Positions 17,337-25,537 of a DNA stretch of 56,076 nucleotides are shown here, piece after piece. Positions within the stretch are counted from its first letter, which is position 1; each line of letters begins with the position of its first letter. The notes beneath the pieces were generated by a model. It was not told the origin of the DNA. It ran no database searches and worked only from the letters and a program-made list of their open reading frames with translations. Made by a program: the position numbers and the translations under genes. Origin of the DNA: Paenibacillus naphthalenovorans. GTDB lineage: Bacteria; Bacillota; Bacilli; Paenibacillales; NBRC-103111. The stretch spans positions 1-56,076 of the forward strand of contig NZ_FNDY01000030.1 in the NCBI RefSeq assembly GCF_900099895.1. The letters are read 5' to 3'.

Positions 17337-18359
17337 ATGATGATGAAAGCTGCGTTTTATGAAGGAAACAGAACGATTCGGGTAGGAGAAGGCCTCAGTG
17401 TGCCGCCTCGCACAGGGGAAGTGCAAATTGAGGTTTCGCATGCCGGCATTTGCGGAACGGATCTGCATATTTTTCACGGCCATATGGACAAAAGAGTAAG
17501 CTTTCCTCATGTTATGGGTCATGAGATGTCGGGGGTGATTCATGCGTTAGGAGAGGGCGTTACCGGTTATGGCGTTGGAGACCGTGTGACGGTGATGCCT
17601 CTAAGCCCATGCGGTCAGTGTCCAGCCTGTTCAGCCGGACACAACCACATCTGCCAGAACTTGAAATTTCTCGGCATTGAAACGCCCGGAGCCTTTCAAA
17701 GCTTGTGGACGGTACCTGCCTTTACCCTGCACCGTCTTCCGGATAGCTTATCCTTAGAGCATGGGGCCATGATCGAACCGCTGGCTGTGGCATGTCACGA
17801 TGTAAGAATCGGTGAAGTAACAAGCGGGGAATATATTGTCGTGCTTGGCGGAGGGCCGATCGGCATGCTGATTGCTCTGGTAGCCAGAGAAGCGGGAGCC
17901 AAAGTATTAATATCGGAAATCAATCCGTTTCGTCTGGAATTAGCCAAAGCGCTCGGTTTGGATACGATCAATCCAAAAGAAGCAGACATTGTCGAATATG
18001 TCAATAAACAAACGGGAATGGCAGGAGCCGACGTCGTGTTCGAAGTCACCTCATCGGCAGCCGGAGCGGAAGTCATGACCCGACTGCCCCGTACGCGTGG
18101 CCGCATTGTAGTGGTGGGGATTTTTACACAGCCGCCGAAAGTGGACCTCCACCGGTTTTTCTGGCGGGAGTTAAAAATGTCCGGAGCAAGAGTGTATGAG
18201 CATGAGGATTTTGAAAAAGCGATACAGCTGTCCGCATCCGGTCAATTGCCGCTGGATCGTTTGATTACTGAAATTTATCCTCTGGAGCGGTTGGAGGAAG
18301 GATTCAGGCAAATGGAAAGCGGAAGCAGCGTAATGAAAATTTTACTGAAGTGCTCCTGA
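17337..18359 (+). CDS. Zinc-dependent alcohol dehydrogenase (MDR family)
   Basis: A 340-residue medium-chain dehydrogenase of the threonine/sorbitol dehydrogenase type. Catalytic zinc ligands include Cys39 and the His62-Glu63 pair (GHE); structural zinc ligands are Cys92, Cys95, Cys98 and Cys106; the Rossmann motif GGGPIG is at 171-176. Three consecutive ATG codons open the gene and the first is used here. It would oxidise a secondary alcohol or polyol with NAD(P). It lies between the TRAP genes and the orphan TctC, so it likely belongs to the catabolic set. Confidence 0.88.
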   Translation: MMMKAAFYEGNRTIRVGEGLSVPPRTGEVQIEVSHAGICGTDLHIFHGHMDKRVSFPHVMGHEMSGVIHALGEGVTGYGVGDRVTVMPLSPCGQCPACSAGHNHICQNLKFLGIETPGAFQSLWTVPAFTLHRLPDSLSLEHGAMIEPLAVACHDVRIGEVTSGEYIVVLGGGPIGMLIALVAREAGAKVLISEINPFRLELAKALGLDTINPKEADIVEYVNKQTGMAGADVVFEVTSSAAGAEVMTRLPRTRGRIVVVGIFTQPPKVDLHRFFWRELKMSGARVYEHEDFEKAIQLSASGQLPLDRLITEIYPLERLEEGFRQMESGSSVMKILLKCS

Positions 18360-18392
18360 TTTTGATCTTATACGACTAGGGGGATAACCGGT

Positions 18393-19409
18393 ATGAAAAA
18401 AACATCGGCCATCATTGCAACAGGCTCTCTTCTTCTGATGACTCTGTTCGCTTCAGGCTGCGGAAATCAATACGTGAATTCGAGTTCGGCGGAAACGAAG
18501 CCGGAAAAGAAAGAAGAAAAAAAGACCATTAATTATCCTGCGAAGCCGATTGAAATCATAGTTCCTTTTGCTGCAGGAGGCGGGACGGATATCATGTGGC
18601 GCGCTCTGGCTGAATCGATGAAGACGGTGCTTGGCCAGGATGTCGTTATTGTGAATAAAACCGGCGGATCCGGTGCGGTAGGCATGAATGAAGGGCTTCA
18701 AGCGAAGCCCGACGGATACAAATTAACGGCGGCAAACCGTGAAATTGCAGCCCTTCCTGTGCTCGGTCTGGCCCCGTTTAAAACATTCGATTTTAAGTTT
18801 ATCGGTAAGGTCAATACGGATCCCGCCATGGTGGTTGTTTCTTCCAAATCAAAATATCAAACATTTGAAGAGTTGGTTGCCGATATCAAAGCCAATCCGG
18901 GAAAGCTGAATTTCGCCTCCTCCTCCACACCAAGCTATTACGGCATTCCATTTGCCGAAGCTGCCGATCTGGATTTTGTCACGATTCCTTTCCAAGGCAC
19001 GGGGCAGGCCATTATAGAGGTTTTGGGCGGAAGAGCCGAATTCGGAATTTATGGGATCGGTGAAGTAAAAAATCACATCGAAAGCGGGGGATTGCGTCCG
19101 TTGGCCCTTATGGCGGATAAACGAGACGAAGGTTATTTTAAAGATGTGCCGACCATGAAGGAAAAAGGGATCAACGTGATTGCCCATGCCTATCGCGGTC
19201 TTGCCGCACCAGGCGGTACACCCGACGAAATCATAAAGATCCTGGAAGATGCTCTCGCCAAGGCAGTGAAGGATCCCAAATTTATTGCGTTCATGAATAA
19301 ACAAAACCTGTTCATTGACTATCAGAATGGAGCAGACTTTAAAAAGATGCTTGAACAAGATCTGAAAGATTTGGAAGTGGTCGCAGAGGTCGTAAAAAGG
19401 CAGAAATAA
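18393..19409 (+). CDS. Orphan TctC/Bug solute-binding lipoprotein
   Basis: A 338-residue TctC paralogue with lipobox LFASGC (Cys23) and the same mature start, PIEIIVPFAAGGGTD. It is very similar along its length to the protein at 8370 (shared blocks include KANPGKLNFASSSTPS and MNKQNLFIDY), yet no tctA or tctB accompanies it. It either shares the TctAB pair at 9482-11449, presenting a different ligand, or serves in sensing. The ATG at 18393 has AGGGGG upstream. The two genes look like an older duplication than the amidohydrolase-Rieske block. Confidence 0.9.
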   Translation: MKKTSAIIATGSLLLMTLFASGCGNQYVNSSSAETKPEKKEEKKTINYPAKPIEIIVPFAAGGGTDIMWRALAESMKTVLGQDVVIVNKTGGSGAVGMNEGLQAKPDGYKLTAANREIAALPVLGLAPFKTFDFKFIGKVNTDPAMVVVSSKSKYQTFEELVADIKANPGKLNFASSSTPSYYGIPFAEAADLDFVTIPFQGTGQAIIEVLGGRAEFGIYGIGEVKNHIESGGLRPLALMADKRDEGYFKDVPTMKEKGINVIAHAYRGLAAPGGTPDEIIKILEDALAKAVKDPKFIAFMNKQNLFIDYQNGADFKKMLEQDLKDLEVVAEVVKRQK

Positions 19410-19426
19410 TATATAGAAAAAGTGAA

Positions 19427-19497
19427 TTGACAGATGGGTTGATTGTGCTATAATGTGAAGTATAAGATTAACTGATATATTAGATATCAGTTAATCT
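19427..19497 (+). promoter_or_regulatory. Promoter with palindromic operator, copy 3
   Basis: TTGACA (19427-19432), 16-nt spacer, TATAAT (19449-19454). It is followed by the most extended operator of the three: arms AGATTAACTGATAT (19465-19478) and ATATCAGTTAATCT (19484-19497), a perfect 14-nt dyad around the same ATTAG centre. It drives the second near-identical amidohydrolase-Rieske pair. Confidence 0.83.
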
Positions 19498-19731
19498 CTG
19501 TTTACAACAGGATTTAGAATGTTGAAGAGATGGAAAGCGGGGATCAAAGATCTGTTGAAGGATGTGACCTACAGAAAAAACTATAACAAGTAGAGCTGGA
19601 TGGCACAAAAATGGAACCGTTTACATCTTGCTGGAGTCTGTATTGTAAGGAATTTACATGCATTCATGTTGGCCTGATGGGGCCATTTCAAGCATGGATG
19701 TACGCGGTTTGTGGTCGAAGGCTGGATTCAA
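19498..19731 (+). other. Long leader upstream of the duplicated block, copy B
   Basis: About 230 nt lie between the operator and the duplicated block, against about 50 nt in copy A. A short ORF of 24 codons (ATG 19519, stop 19591-19593, AGGA just upstream) encodes a very basic peptide. Near 19610 the sequence AAAATGGAACCGTTTACA resembles AAAATGGAATCGTTTACA upstream of copy A (near 5377), so the two leaders are anciently related but have diverged. Confidence 0.5.
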
Positions 19732-19753
19732 AAACAACAGGAGGTTGAGACGT

Positions 19754-20869
19754 ATGGAAGCGTCTGCGACGAAGAAAGCTTCTAAGTTCAATCACGGGAT
19801 TATCGATTGCGATGTGCATCAGTGTGTCAAAAGCTATGACGATTTGAAGCCTTATATGCCGCGGGTATGGTGGGATCGATTGAAGGCCCACAATGCGACA
19901 TTGCCTTTTCTCTTGTACCGTCCGATCCCATTGGAACGCAGCGATGCAGCACCCGGCAACGGACTTCCTCCGGGCTCCGACCCCGAATTCGCGAAGGCCG
20001 ATTTACTGGATCGCTACAATATAGAAAGAGCGATTCTGACAGGCAACCTGTTGTCCATCTCGGCGCACAACAATCCGGATTACGCCGCGGCGCTGGCCTC
20101 CGCATTCAACGACTACACGATGGATACGTGGCTTCCAAGCGATGAGCGCTGGTTGGGGTCGATTGTCATCGCAACGCAAGACCCGCTGCTCGCCGCCAAA
20201 GAAATCGATCGTCTGGGGTCGCATCCGAGAGTAGTTCAAGTGCTTATGACATCCGGATCACGCGAGCCTTACGGACAGCGACGCTACTATCCGATCTACG
20301 AAGCGGCGGTACGCAACAACCTGGTGATCGGGATTCACGGCGGCGGGGAAGGAGACGGCATCAACCCGCCGACAACGGCAGCAGGGTACCCGACGACGAA
20401 CTTTGAGCGCCACAACATCCTGGCGATCCACCACATGTCGCAGTTGAACAGCCTTGTTTGTGAAGGCGTTTTCGAAACGTTCCCGACGTTGAAGGTGGCT
20501 TTCATCGAGGGCGGCTTGGGATGGCTGCCGCATCTGATGTGGCGGATGGACAAAAACTTCCGTGCGATGCGCAGCGAAGTGCCGTGGTTGAAGTACAAGC
20601 CGAGCGAATATATTTTGAAGCATGTCCGCTTGACGACCCAGCCGATCGAAGAGCCGGACAACAGGGAACTGGTTCAAATGCTCCAATTGATGCGAGCCGA
20701 AAAAACGGTAATGTTCTCGACGGACTATCCGCACTGGGACAACGACGCTCCATTATTCGTGCTGAACAAGCTGCCTGAAGAGATGCGCCGGCGGGTAGCG
20801 TACGAGAACGCCGCCGAGATGTATCAGCTGCAGGAAAGAGGCTTGCTGGCAGGAGGTGTAGCGAAATGA
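19754..20869 (+). CDS. Amidohydro_2 family enzyme, copy B
   Basis: A 371-residue protein identical in sequence to the product at 5436-6551, including Asp20/His22 and the terminal FSTDYPHWD. The ATG at 19754 has the same AGGAGG site; longer in-frame starts upstream lie outside the duplicated block and have no ribosome binding site. It is driven by the strong operator-bearing promoter at 19427. Two identical copies under similar promoters would raise dosage, and different leaders would allow different control. Confidence 0.85.
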   Translation: MEASATKKASKFNHGIIDCDVHQCVKSYDDLKPYMPRVWWDRLKAHNATLPFLLYRPIPLERSDAAPGNGLPPGSDPEFAKADLLDRYNIERAILTGNLLSISAHNNPDYAAALASAFNDYTMDTWLPSDERWLGSIVIATQDPLLAAKEIDRLGSHPRVVQVLMTSGSREPYGQRRYYPIYEAAVRNNLVIGIHGGGEGDGINPPTTAAGYPTTNFERHNILAIHHMSQLNSLVCEGVFETFPTLKVAFIEGGLGWLPHLMWRMDKNFRAMRSEVPWLKYKPSEYILKHVRLTTQPIEEPDNRELVQMLQLMRAEKTVMFSTDYPHWDNDAPLFVLNKLPEEMRRRVAYENAAEMYQLQERGLLAGGVAK

Positions 20870-21222
20870 CGAAGTATGATGCCGTCGGAGTAGAAGAGCT
20901 TGAAGCCGGAGCATGCAAGATTGTAACGATTGCGGGAAAAAGCATCGGCGTATACTATAACGGCAAAGAATATTATGCGATCCGCAATGTGTGTCCTCAC
21001 CAGCAGGTCGAGCTGTGTAAAGGGAAGTTCACGGGAACGACGCTGGAATCCAGGCCGCATGAATACATTTACGGAAGAGAAGGCGAGATTCTGACCTGTC
21101 CCTGGCATGCATGGGAGTTTGACGTGAAGACGGGGAAGGCACTGGTCGACCCGGACCGGTACAGAGTGAAAGTGTACGAGGTATCGGTTGAAAATAACAG
21201 AGTATGGGTGCATGTGGATTAA
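20866..21222 (+). CDS. Small Rieske [2Fe-2S] protein, copy B
   Basis: A 118-residue protein identical to that at 6548-6904, with ligands Cys43, His45, Cys78 and His81. It overlaps the amidohydrolase by 4 nt and is followed by a strong terminator at 21241. Confidence 0.9.
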   Translation: MTKYDAVGVEELEAGACKIVTIAGKSIGVYYNGKEYYAIRNVCPHQQVELCKGKFTGTTLESRPHEYIYGREGEILTCPWHAWEFDVKTGKALVDPDRYRVKVYEVSVENNRVWVHVD

Positions 21223-21240
21223 CCGTTATTATACAGTACG

Positions 21241-21272
21241 CCCTTAGACAGATCGTCTGTCTAAGGGTATTT
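21241..21272 (+). terminator. Terminator closing the catabolic island
   Basis: Perfect stem CCCTTAGACAGA / TCTGTCTAAGGG with a 3-nt loop, followed by TATTTTCC. Confidence 0.85.
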
Positions 21273-21481
21273 TCCGTTTCCTCTCGTCCTGTAAACAGCA
21301 ATCCATAAACGGCTTTTTCAGGCGTTCTTTTTCACCTGCGGGATTGAATAATCGCCGTTTTTTTCATATTCGGTTCTCTCCTTGTAAAGAATAATGGTAT
21401 TCTATCCAAGGGCTGTTCGTTTATTGGATTGTCCGTCTCTACAGGTTTGTTCGCAGCGTTTAAAAAAAATCAAAAAAACAT
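21273..21481. other. Spacer without a recognisable gene
   Basis: AT-rich stretch with poly-T and poly-A runs. I see no coding region or RNA before the tRNA promoter at 21482. Confidence 0.4.
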
Positions 21482-21510
21482 TTGCATTTCTCTTCAGAAA
21501 ATGATATATT
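21482..21510 (+). promoter_or_regulatory. Promoter of the second tRNA cluster
   Basis: TTGCAT (21482-21487), 17-nt spacer, TATATT (21505-21510), 47 nt upstream of tRNA-Gly. It lets this cluster be transcribed independently of the rRNA operon. Confidence 0.6.
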
Positions 21511-21557
21511 AATTCTTGTCGCTGTTGAGGGATGGCCAAGCAATCCCGCCAGTCAGT

Positions 21558-21632
21558 GCGGAAGTGGCTCAGGGGTAGAGCATCGCCTTGCCAAGGCGAG
21601 GGTCGCGGGTTCGAATCCCGTCTTCCGCTCCA
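21558..21632 (+). tRNA. tRNA-Gly(GCC)
   Basis: Acceptor GCGGAAG pairs with CTTCCGC; anticodon loop TTGCCAA (anticodon GCC); encoded CCA. Confidence 0.96.
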
Positions 21633-21643
21633 ATAATGAATAT

Positions 21644-21717
21644 GTGCCCTTAGCTCAGCTGGATAGAGCGTTTGACTACGAATCAAAAGGTCGGGAGTTC
21701 GAATCTCTCAGGGCACG
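21644..21717 (+). tRNA. tRNA-Arg(ACG)
   Basis: Acceptor GTGCCCT pairs with AGGGCAC; anticodon loop CTACGAA (anticodon ACG). CCA is not encoded. Confidence 0.95.
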
Positions 21718-21753
21718 TAGTAAAACAAGGGCTGCAAGCAGCCTCATAGCTAA

Positions 21754-21830
21754 CGGGACGTAGCTCAGCTTGGTAGAGCACCTGGTTTGGGACCAGGGGG
21801 TCGCATGTTCAAATCGTGTCGTCCCGACCA
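21754..21830 (+). tRNA. tRNA-Pro(TGG)
   Basis: Acceptor CGGGACG pairs with CGTCCCG; anticodon loop TTTGGGA (anticodon TGG); encoded CCA. Confidence 0.95.
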
Positions 21831-21839
21831 TCAATCGAT

Positions 21840-21910
21840 GCGGGTGTAGTTCAATGGTAGAACTCCAGCCTTCCAAGCTGGTAGCGTGGGTTCGATTCCC
21901 ATCACCCGCT
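21840..21910 (+). tRNA. tRNA-Gly(TCC)
   Basis: Acceptor GCGGGTG pairs with CACCCGC; anticodon loop CTTCCAA (anticodon TCC). CCA is not encoded. Confidence 0.95.
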
Positions 21911-21915
21911 TACGT

Positions 21916-21967
21916 AATGCAAAAAGCTTCTGACACTTCAAGTGCCGGAAGCTTTTTGCATTTTTTA
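21916..21967 (+). terminator. Terminator of the second tRNA cluster
   Basis: Stem AATGCAAAAAGCTTC / GAAGCTTTTTGCATT with further pairing of GACACTT and AAGTGCC inside, then a T-run. Confidence 0.85.
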
Positions 21968-22121
21968 ATATTTTCATCGACAATTGTGAGAAATATCGCT
22001 TTAATTTCAGAAAATTTGCAGGAAATTTCTCGAAAAAATATGTTGATAATTACTAAAATACAGAATATAATATCAGTAAAGATGAGAAGAAATATAAAAA
22101 TTTTCACTGCTGGGGGAACCT

Positions 22122-23144
22122 ATGAAAGTTACGCTAAAGGACATCGCTGAAAAGGTCAATGTTTCCATATCCACGGTTTCAAGGGTATTAAATGATGGCC
22201 CGCATGGGGTTGAGGATGCGATGCATTTGCGTATTCTCCAGGTTGCCGAAGATTTAGGTTACCGGCGGGTGAAAAAAACTGAGCAAATTCGCAAGAAAAT
22301 TTCAGAAAAGCAAATCGGTCTCATTATTAACAAAATGAAAGATAAATACCATGACCCCTATTTTTCTGAGTTGATTTACGGAGTAGAACGGGAATTGCTG
22401 GATCAGGGGTATACCTTGGGCTTTACATACGACGCTCAGGATCTGAACAATATGAATGTGGTGGATGAAATTCAAGCAAACGATTACGGAATCATTTGCA
22501 TTGCGACCACGACCGAGCTTTTAGAGTTGTTATCCAAAAAAGTGCAATACATCATCAGTGTCGGGGGTACCCCTGAATTGGATATCGATTATGTCACCGT
22601 TGATTTTGAGAAGGGAGCAAGACAGAGTGTAGATCATCTGCTCCGTTTGGGGCATAAGAAGATCGCTTATATCGGTTCAAGCTCATTCCAAAACAGCGTC
22701 TCGCTGGAAAAAGAACAGCGGTTTCTGGGGTACAAGAATGCCTTGGAGGAACAAGGGATTGCACTTCATAAAGAATGGATCGCAGATGGGCAATTTACGA
22801 TTGGCGGCGGCTACGAGGCGATGAAACAAATTCTTATGGCCAAGGATCGTCCTACGGCTTTGTTTACGGCCAGTGATCAGATGGCTCTGGGAGCCTATCG
22901 GGCCATACAGGAAGCGGGATTAACGATCCCCGGAGATATAGCCGTCACCTCCTTTGATGATATCGAAATGTCTCAGTTTATGCATCCGCCGTTGACCACG
23001 GTTAAAGTGGATAAAGAAGAACTGGGCCGAATTGCCGTCAAGTTGTTCATTCAGCGGATCGAAGGCTCTTTGCCGCTGCCGATGGCGAGCTATCTTCCAA
23101 CGAAGTTGATCGTTCGTGAAAGCTGCGGATTTTCATCTAAATAG
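22122..23144 (+). CDS. LacI-family transcriptional regulator
   Basis: A 340-residue LacI/GalR regulator. The helix-turn-helix is at about 4-24 (TLKDIAEKVNVSISTVSRVL), the hinge follows, and the periplasmic-binding-like effector domain covers the rest, with FTASDQMALGAYRAI and VTSFDDI visible. The ATG at 22122 follows GGGGG. It sits upstream of a sugar ABC importer and a GH4 glycosidase in the same direction, so it most likely controls their use in response to an alpha-galactoside or derived sugar. Confidence 0.92.
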   Translation: MKVTLKDIAEKVNVSISTVSRVLNDGPHGVEDAMHLRILQVAEDLGYRRVKKTEQIRKKISEKQIGLIINKMKDKYHDPYFSELIYGVERELLDQGYTLGFTYDAQDLNNMNVVDEIQANDYGIICIATTTELLELLSKKVQYIISVGGTPELDIDYVTVDFEKGARQSVDHLLRLGHKKIAYIGSSSFQNSVSLEKEQRFLGYKNALEEQGIALHKEWIADGQFTIGGGYEAMKQILMAKDRPTALFTASDQMALGAYRAIQEAGLTIPGDIAVTSFDDIEMSQFMHPPLTTVKVDKEELGRIAVKLFIQRIEGSLPLPMASYLPTKLIVRESCGFSSK

Positions 23145-23277
23145 CTGCATTTAGCTTGAAAGGGGTGATGAAACCGTTATTATCCGTTTGGCTGGACATA
23201 AGGGTTTGCTTTGCTCGCATTACGCTTTGGTGTAAAGTCTTAAGGGTTGACTAATGAAGTGAAAGGTGAGGGGACAG

Positions 23278-24618
23278 ATGAAAACAACTTTTCGCAAATT
23301 GGTTTATGGCGGGTTAACTGCGGCCCTGTCTGCGGCTATGCTGGCTGGTTGTGCGGCCGAGAAAACACCCGCTTCACAGAGTGACGGGAATTCGAAAACC
23401 AACGGGCAGGCTTCAGGCAGTAAAGAAACGATTGAATTTGTTTATTGGGCAAGTGCAGGTGGTGAAGAGGAAGGCTTTAGAAGTTTAATTGCCGATTTCG
23501 AAGCCAAGCACCCTGATATCAAAGTCAATGCGCAGCAGGTTCCGTCTCCGAGTCAGGGGGATTATTACACGAAAATCCAAACGAGAATCGCCGGGAACAG
23601 CTCACCGGATGTGTTCCGGGTCCAATACCAGAAGATAGGGGAGTTTGCCGGCCAAGATGCCTTATTAGATGTAACGGATACGTTCGCCAAGGATAAGGAG
23701 AATTTTAATCAAAGTCTTTTGACAGCGGTTACATTCGGGGATAAGATCTACGGTCTTCCTCATCAAACGGATACATTAGCCGTTTTTTATAATAAAACCT
23801 ATCTGGATAAGCTGGGCATCAAAGCCCCGGACAAAATAGAGGAAGCCTGGACCTGGGAACAGCTTTTGGATGTGGCCAAGAAGCTGCAGGATCAAAAGCT
23901 GGCTACCTATGGTATCGCTGTCAACTGGTCTGCCTCATCGGCTTATCGTACATTGCCGTATTTCTTCCAGAATGGAGCATCCCTTGTAACGGAAGATTTG
24001 AAGAAAGGAAATATAGACACGCCCGAAGCCATCGAGACGTTCAAGTTCCTGCAGACCATGTTCAAAAACTATATGTCTCAAGGCAACAGCATGAAGGGAA
24101 CCGATGATTATAACCTTCTGTTTACAACGGGAAAAGCCGGTTTACTGATCAACGGGAACTGGATGATTCCGAGGTGGGAGAAGGAAATGAAAGATTACGA
24201 ATGGGGAGTTACCTTTATGCCTCGCAAGAAGTCTATGGCTTCCGACTTGGGCGGCAATGCGTTAGCGATCCCGGTGAACAGCAAGCATCCTGAAGCGGCC
24301 AAGAAGTTCCTGGCCTTTATGGGTGAGAAAGAAAACATGAAGAAGTTCGTTGAGAAGGGCTTGTTCCTGCCCGGCCGAACGGATATCGAGGGTCCGTTTA
24401 ACTACAGTGTTAAAGACCCGTCGATGATGAACAAGTTTATTGAACAATCCAAAACGGTACCTAAAGCGATGGCCAACACGGTGACTCTCAACAGCTTCGC
24501 GAAGCTCAATCAAGCGCTGGCAGACTCGTTGGAAGGTTTATTCGCACAGGGAGTATCTCCTGAGCAAACGGCTCAAACGTTGAATAAGAAGGTCAATGAT
24601 ATTTTAAGCGGTAAATAG
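23278..24618 (+). CDS. Sugar ABC transporter substrate-binding lipoprotein
   Basis: A 446-residue family 1 (MalE-like) solute-binding protein. The signal peptide ends in MLAGC with Cys25 lipidated. Features typical of the family include FVYWASAGGEE at the mature start and GLPHQTDTLAVFYNK in the middle. The ATG at 23278 follows GAGGGG; a GTG at 23266 is less likely. It is followed by two permeases. No ATPase gene is in the operon, as is usual for Firmicutes that share an MsmX-type ATPase encoded elsewhere. Confidence 0.92.
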   Translation: MKTTFRKLVYGGLTAALSAAMLAGCAAEKTPASQSDGNSKTNGQASGSKETIEFVYWASAGGEEEGFRSLIADFEAKHPDIKVNAQQVPSPSQGDYYTKIQTRIAGNSSPDVFRVQYQKIGEFAGQDALLDVTDTFAKDKENFNQSLLTAVTFGDKIYGLPHQTDTLAVFYNKTYLDKLGIKAPDKIEEAWTWEQLLDVAKKLQDQKLATYGIAVNWSASSAYRTLPYFFQNGASLVTEDLKKGNIDTPEAIETFKFLQTMFKNYMSQGNSMKGTDDYNLLFTTGKAGLLINGNWMIPRWEKEMKDYEWGVTFMPRKKSMASDLGGNALAIPVNSKHPEAAKKFLAFMGEKENMKKFVEKGLFLPGRTDIEGPFNYSVKDPSMMNKFIEQSKTVPKAMANTVTLNSFAKLNQALADSLEGLFAQGVSPEQTAQTLNKKVNDILSGK

Positions 24619-24652
24619 TTTATGAAGTAAATATTCAATAGGGGGGCTAACG

Positions 24653-25537
24653 GTGCCTGGTCTGATGAGTTGGTATCAAAAACGTTCGATAAAAATAGCA
24701 CCTTACCTATTTATTGCGCCGAACATACTCTTGTTCCTTGTGTTTATGATTTTTCCGATCTTATTCACCTTTTACATCAGTTTTCACAAGTGGACGATTT
24801 TGGGGAAGCCGGATTTTGTGGGCTTGGGCAACTACTATCAGTTATTGACGGACAACGTTTTTTGGATCTCGCTTTGGAATACGCTCTATTATACGCTAGG
24901 CACCGTTCCCTTTAGCATGGCTTTAGGTTTGGCCGGGGCGATTTTGCTCAACCGCAAGATTCCTCTGCGTGCTTTCTTTCGCGGCGTGTTTTTCGCTCCT
25001 GTCGTTGTTTCCTTGGTGGCTACCGGCTTGATCTGGTCATGGATGTATAATCCGAATTACGGCCTGTTTAATCATCTGCTGCAATTTGTTGGAATTGAGG
25101 GTGTCAACTGGCTTTCTTCTACTACCTGGGCTATGCCCGCTGTGATCATTACGACGCTTTGGGTACGAACAGGCTATTGTCTGGTGATTTACTTGGCAGG
25201 CTTGCAGGCCATTCCCGAATCCTTATATGAAGCAGCGGAAATCGACGGCGCGAACGCATGGCAGAAGTTTTGGTATGTAACCTTACCTTTGTTAAAACAT
25301 ACTACGACGTTCGTACTGGTCATTTCCGTGATTTACGGGTTTATGGTATTTGATCTGATCTATACGATGACCAATGGCGGCCCCGGTCATTCGACCACGG
25401 TGATTGTGCAATATATTTACCAGAAAGCATTCGTTGAAGGAGACATGGGATACGGGTCAGCGCTCGGTGCGGTTCTGTTCCTTATTATGATGGTTCTGGT
25501 TGCGATTCAATTAAGATTAGGGAGGGAGAAAGGATGA
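24653..25537 (+). CDS. Sugar ABC transporter permease (MalF/UgpA type)
   Basis: A 294-residue permease with six transmembrane segments and the EAA loop EAAEIDGANAWQKFW, which contacts the ATPase. Starts with GTG at 24653 behind a run of six G. It overlaps the next permease by 4 nt. Confidence 0.93.
   Translation: MPGLMSWYQKRSIKIAPYLFIAPNILLFLVFMIFPILFTFYISFHKWTILGKPDFVGLGNYYQLLTDNVFWISLWNTLYYTLGTVPFSMALGLAGAILLNRKIPLRAFFRGVFFAPVVVSLVATGLIWSWMYNPNYGLFNHLLQFVGIEGVNWLSSTTWAMPAVIITTLWVRTGYCLVIYLAGLQAIPESLYEAAEIDGANAWQKFWYVTLPLLKHTTTFVLVISVIYGFMVFDLIYTMTNGGPGHSTTVIVQYIYQKAFVEGDMGYGSALGAVLFLIMMVLVAIQLRLGREKG

Larger units (their letters stand above)
19732..21222 (+). repeat. Near-identical 1,491-bp duplicated block, copy B
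   Basis: Second copy of 5414-6904 in direct orientation, 14,318 bp downstream. One silent base difference was found by eye. Flanking sequence is different on both sides. Confidence 0.93.
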
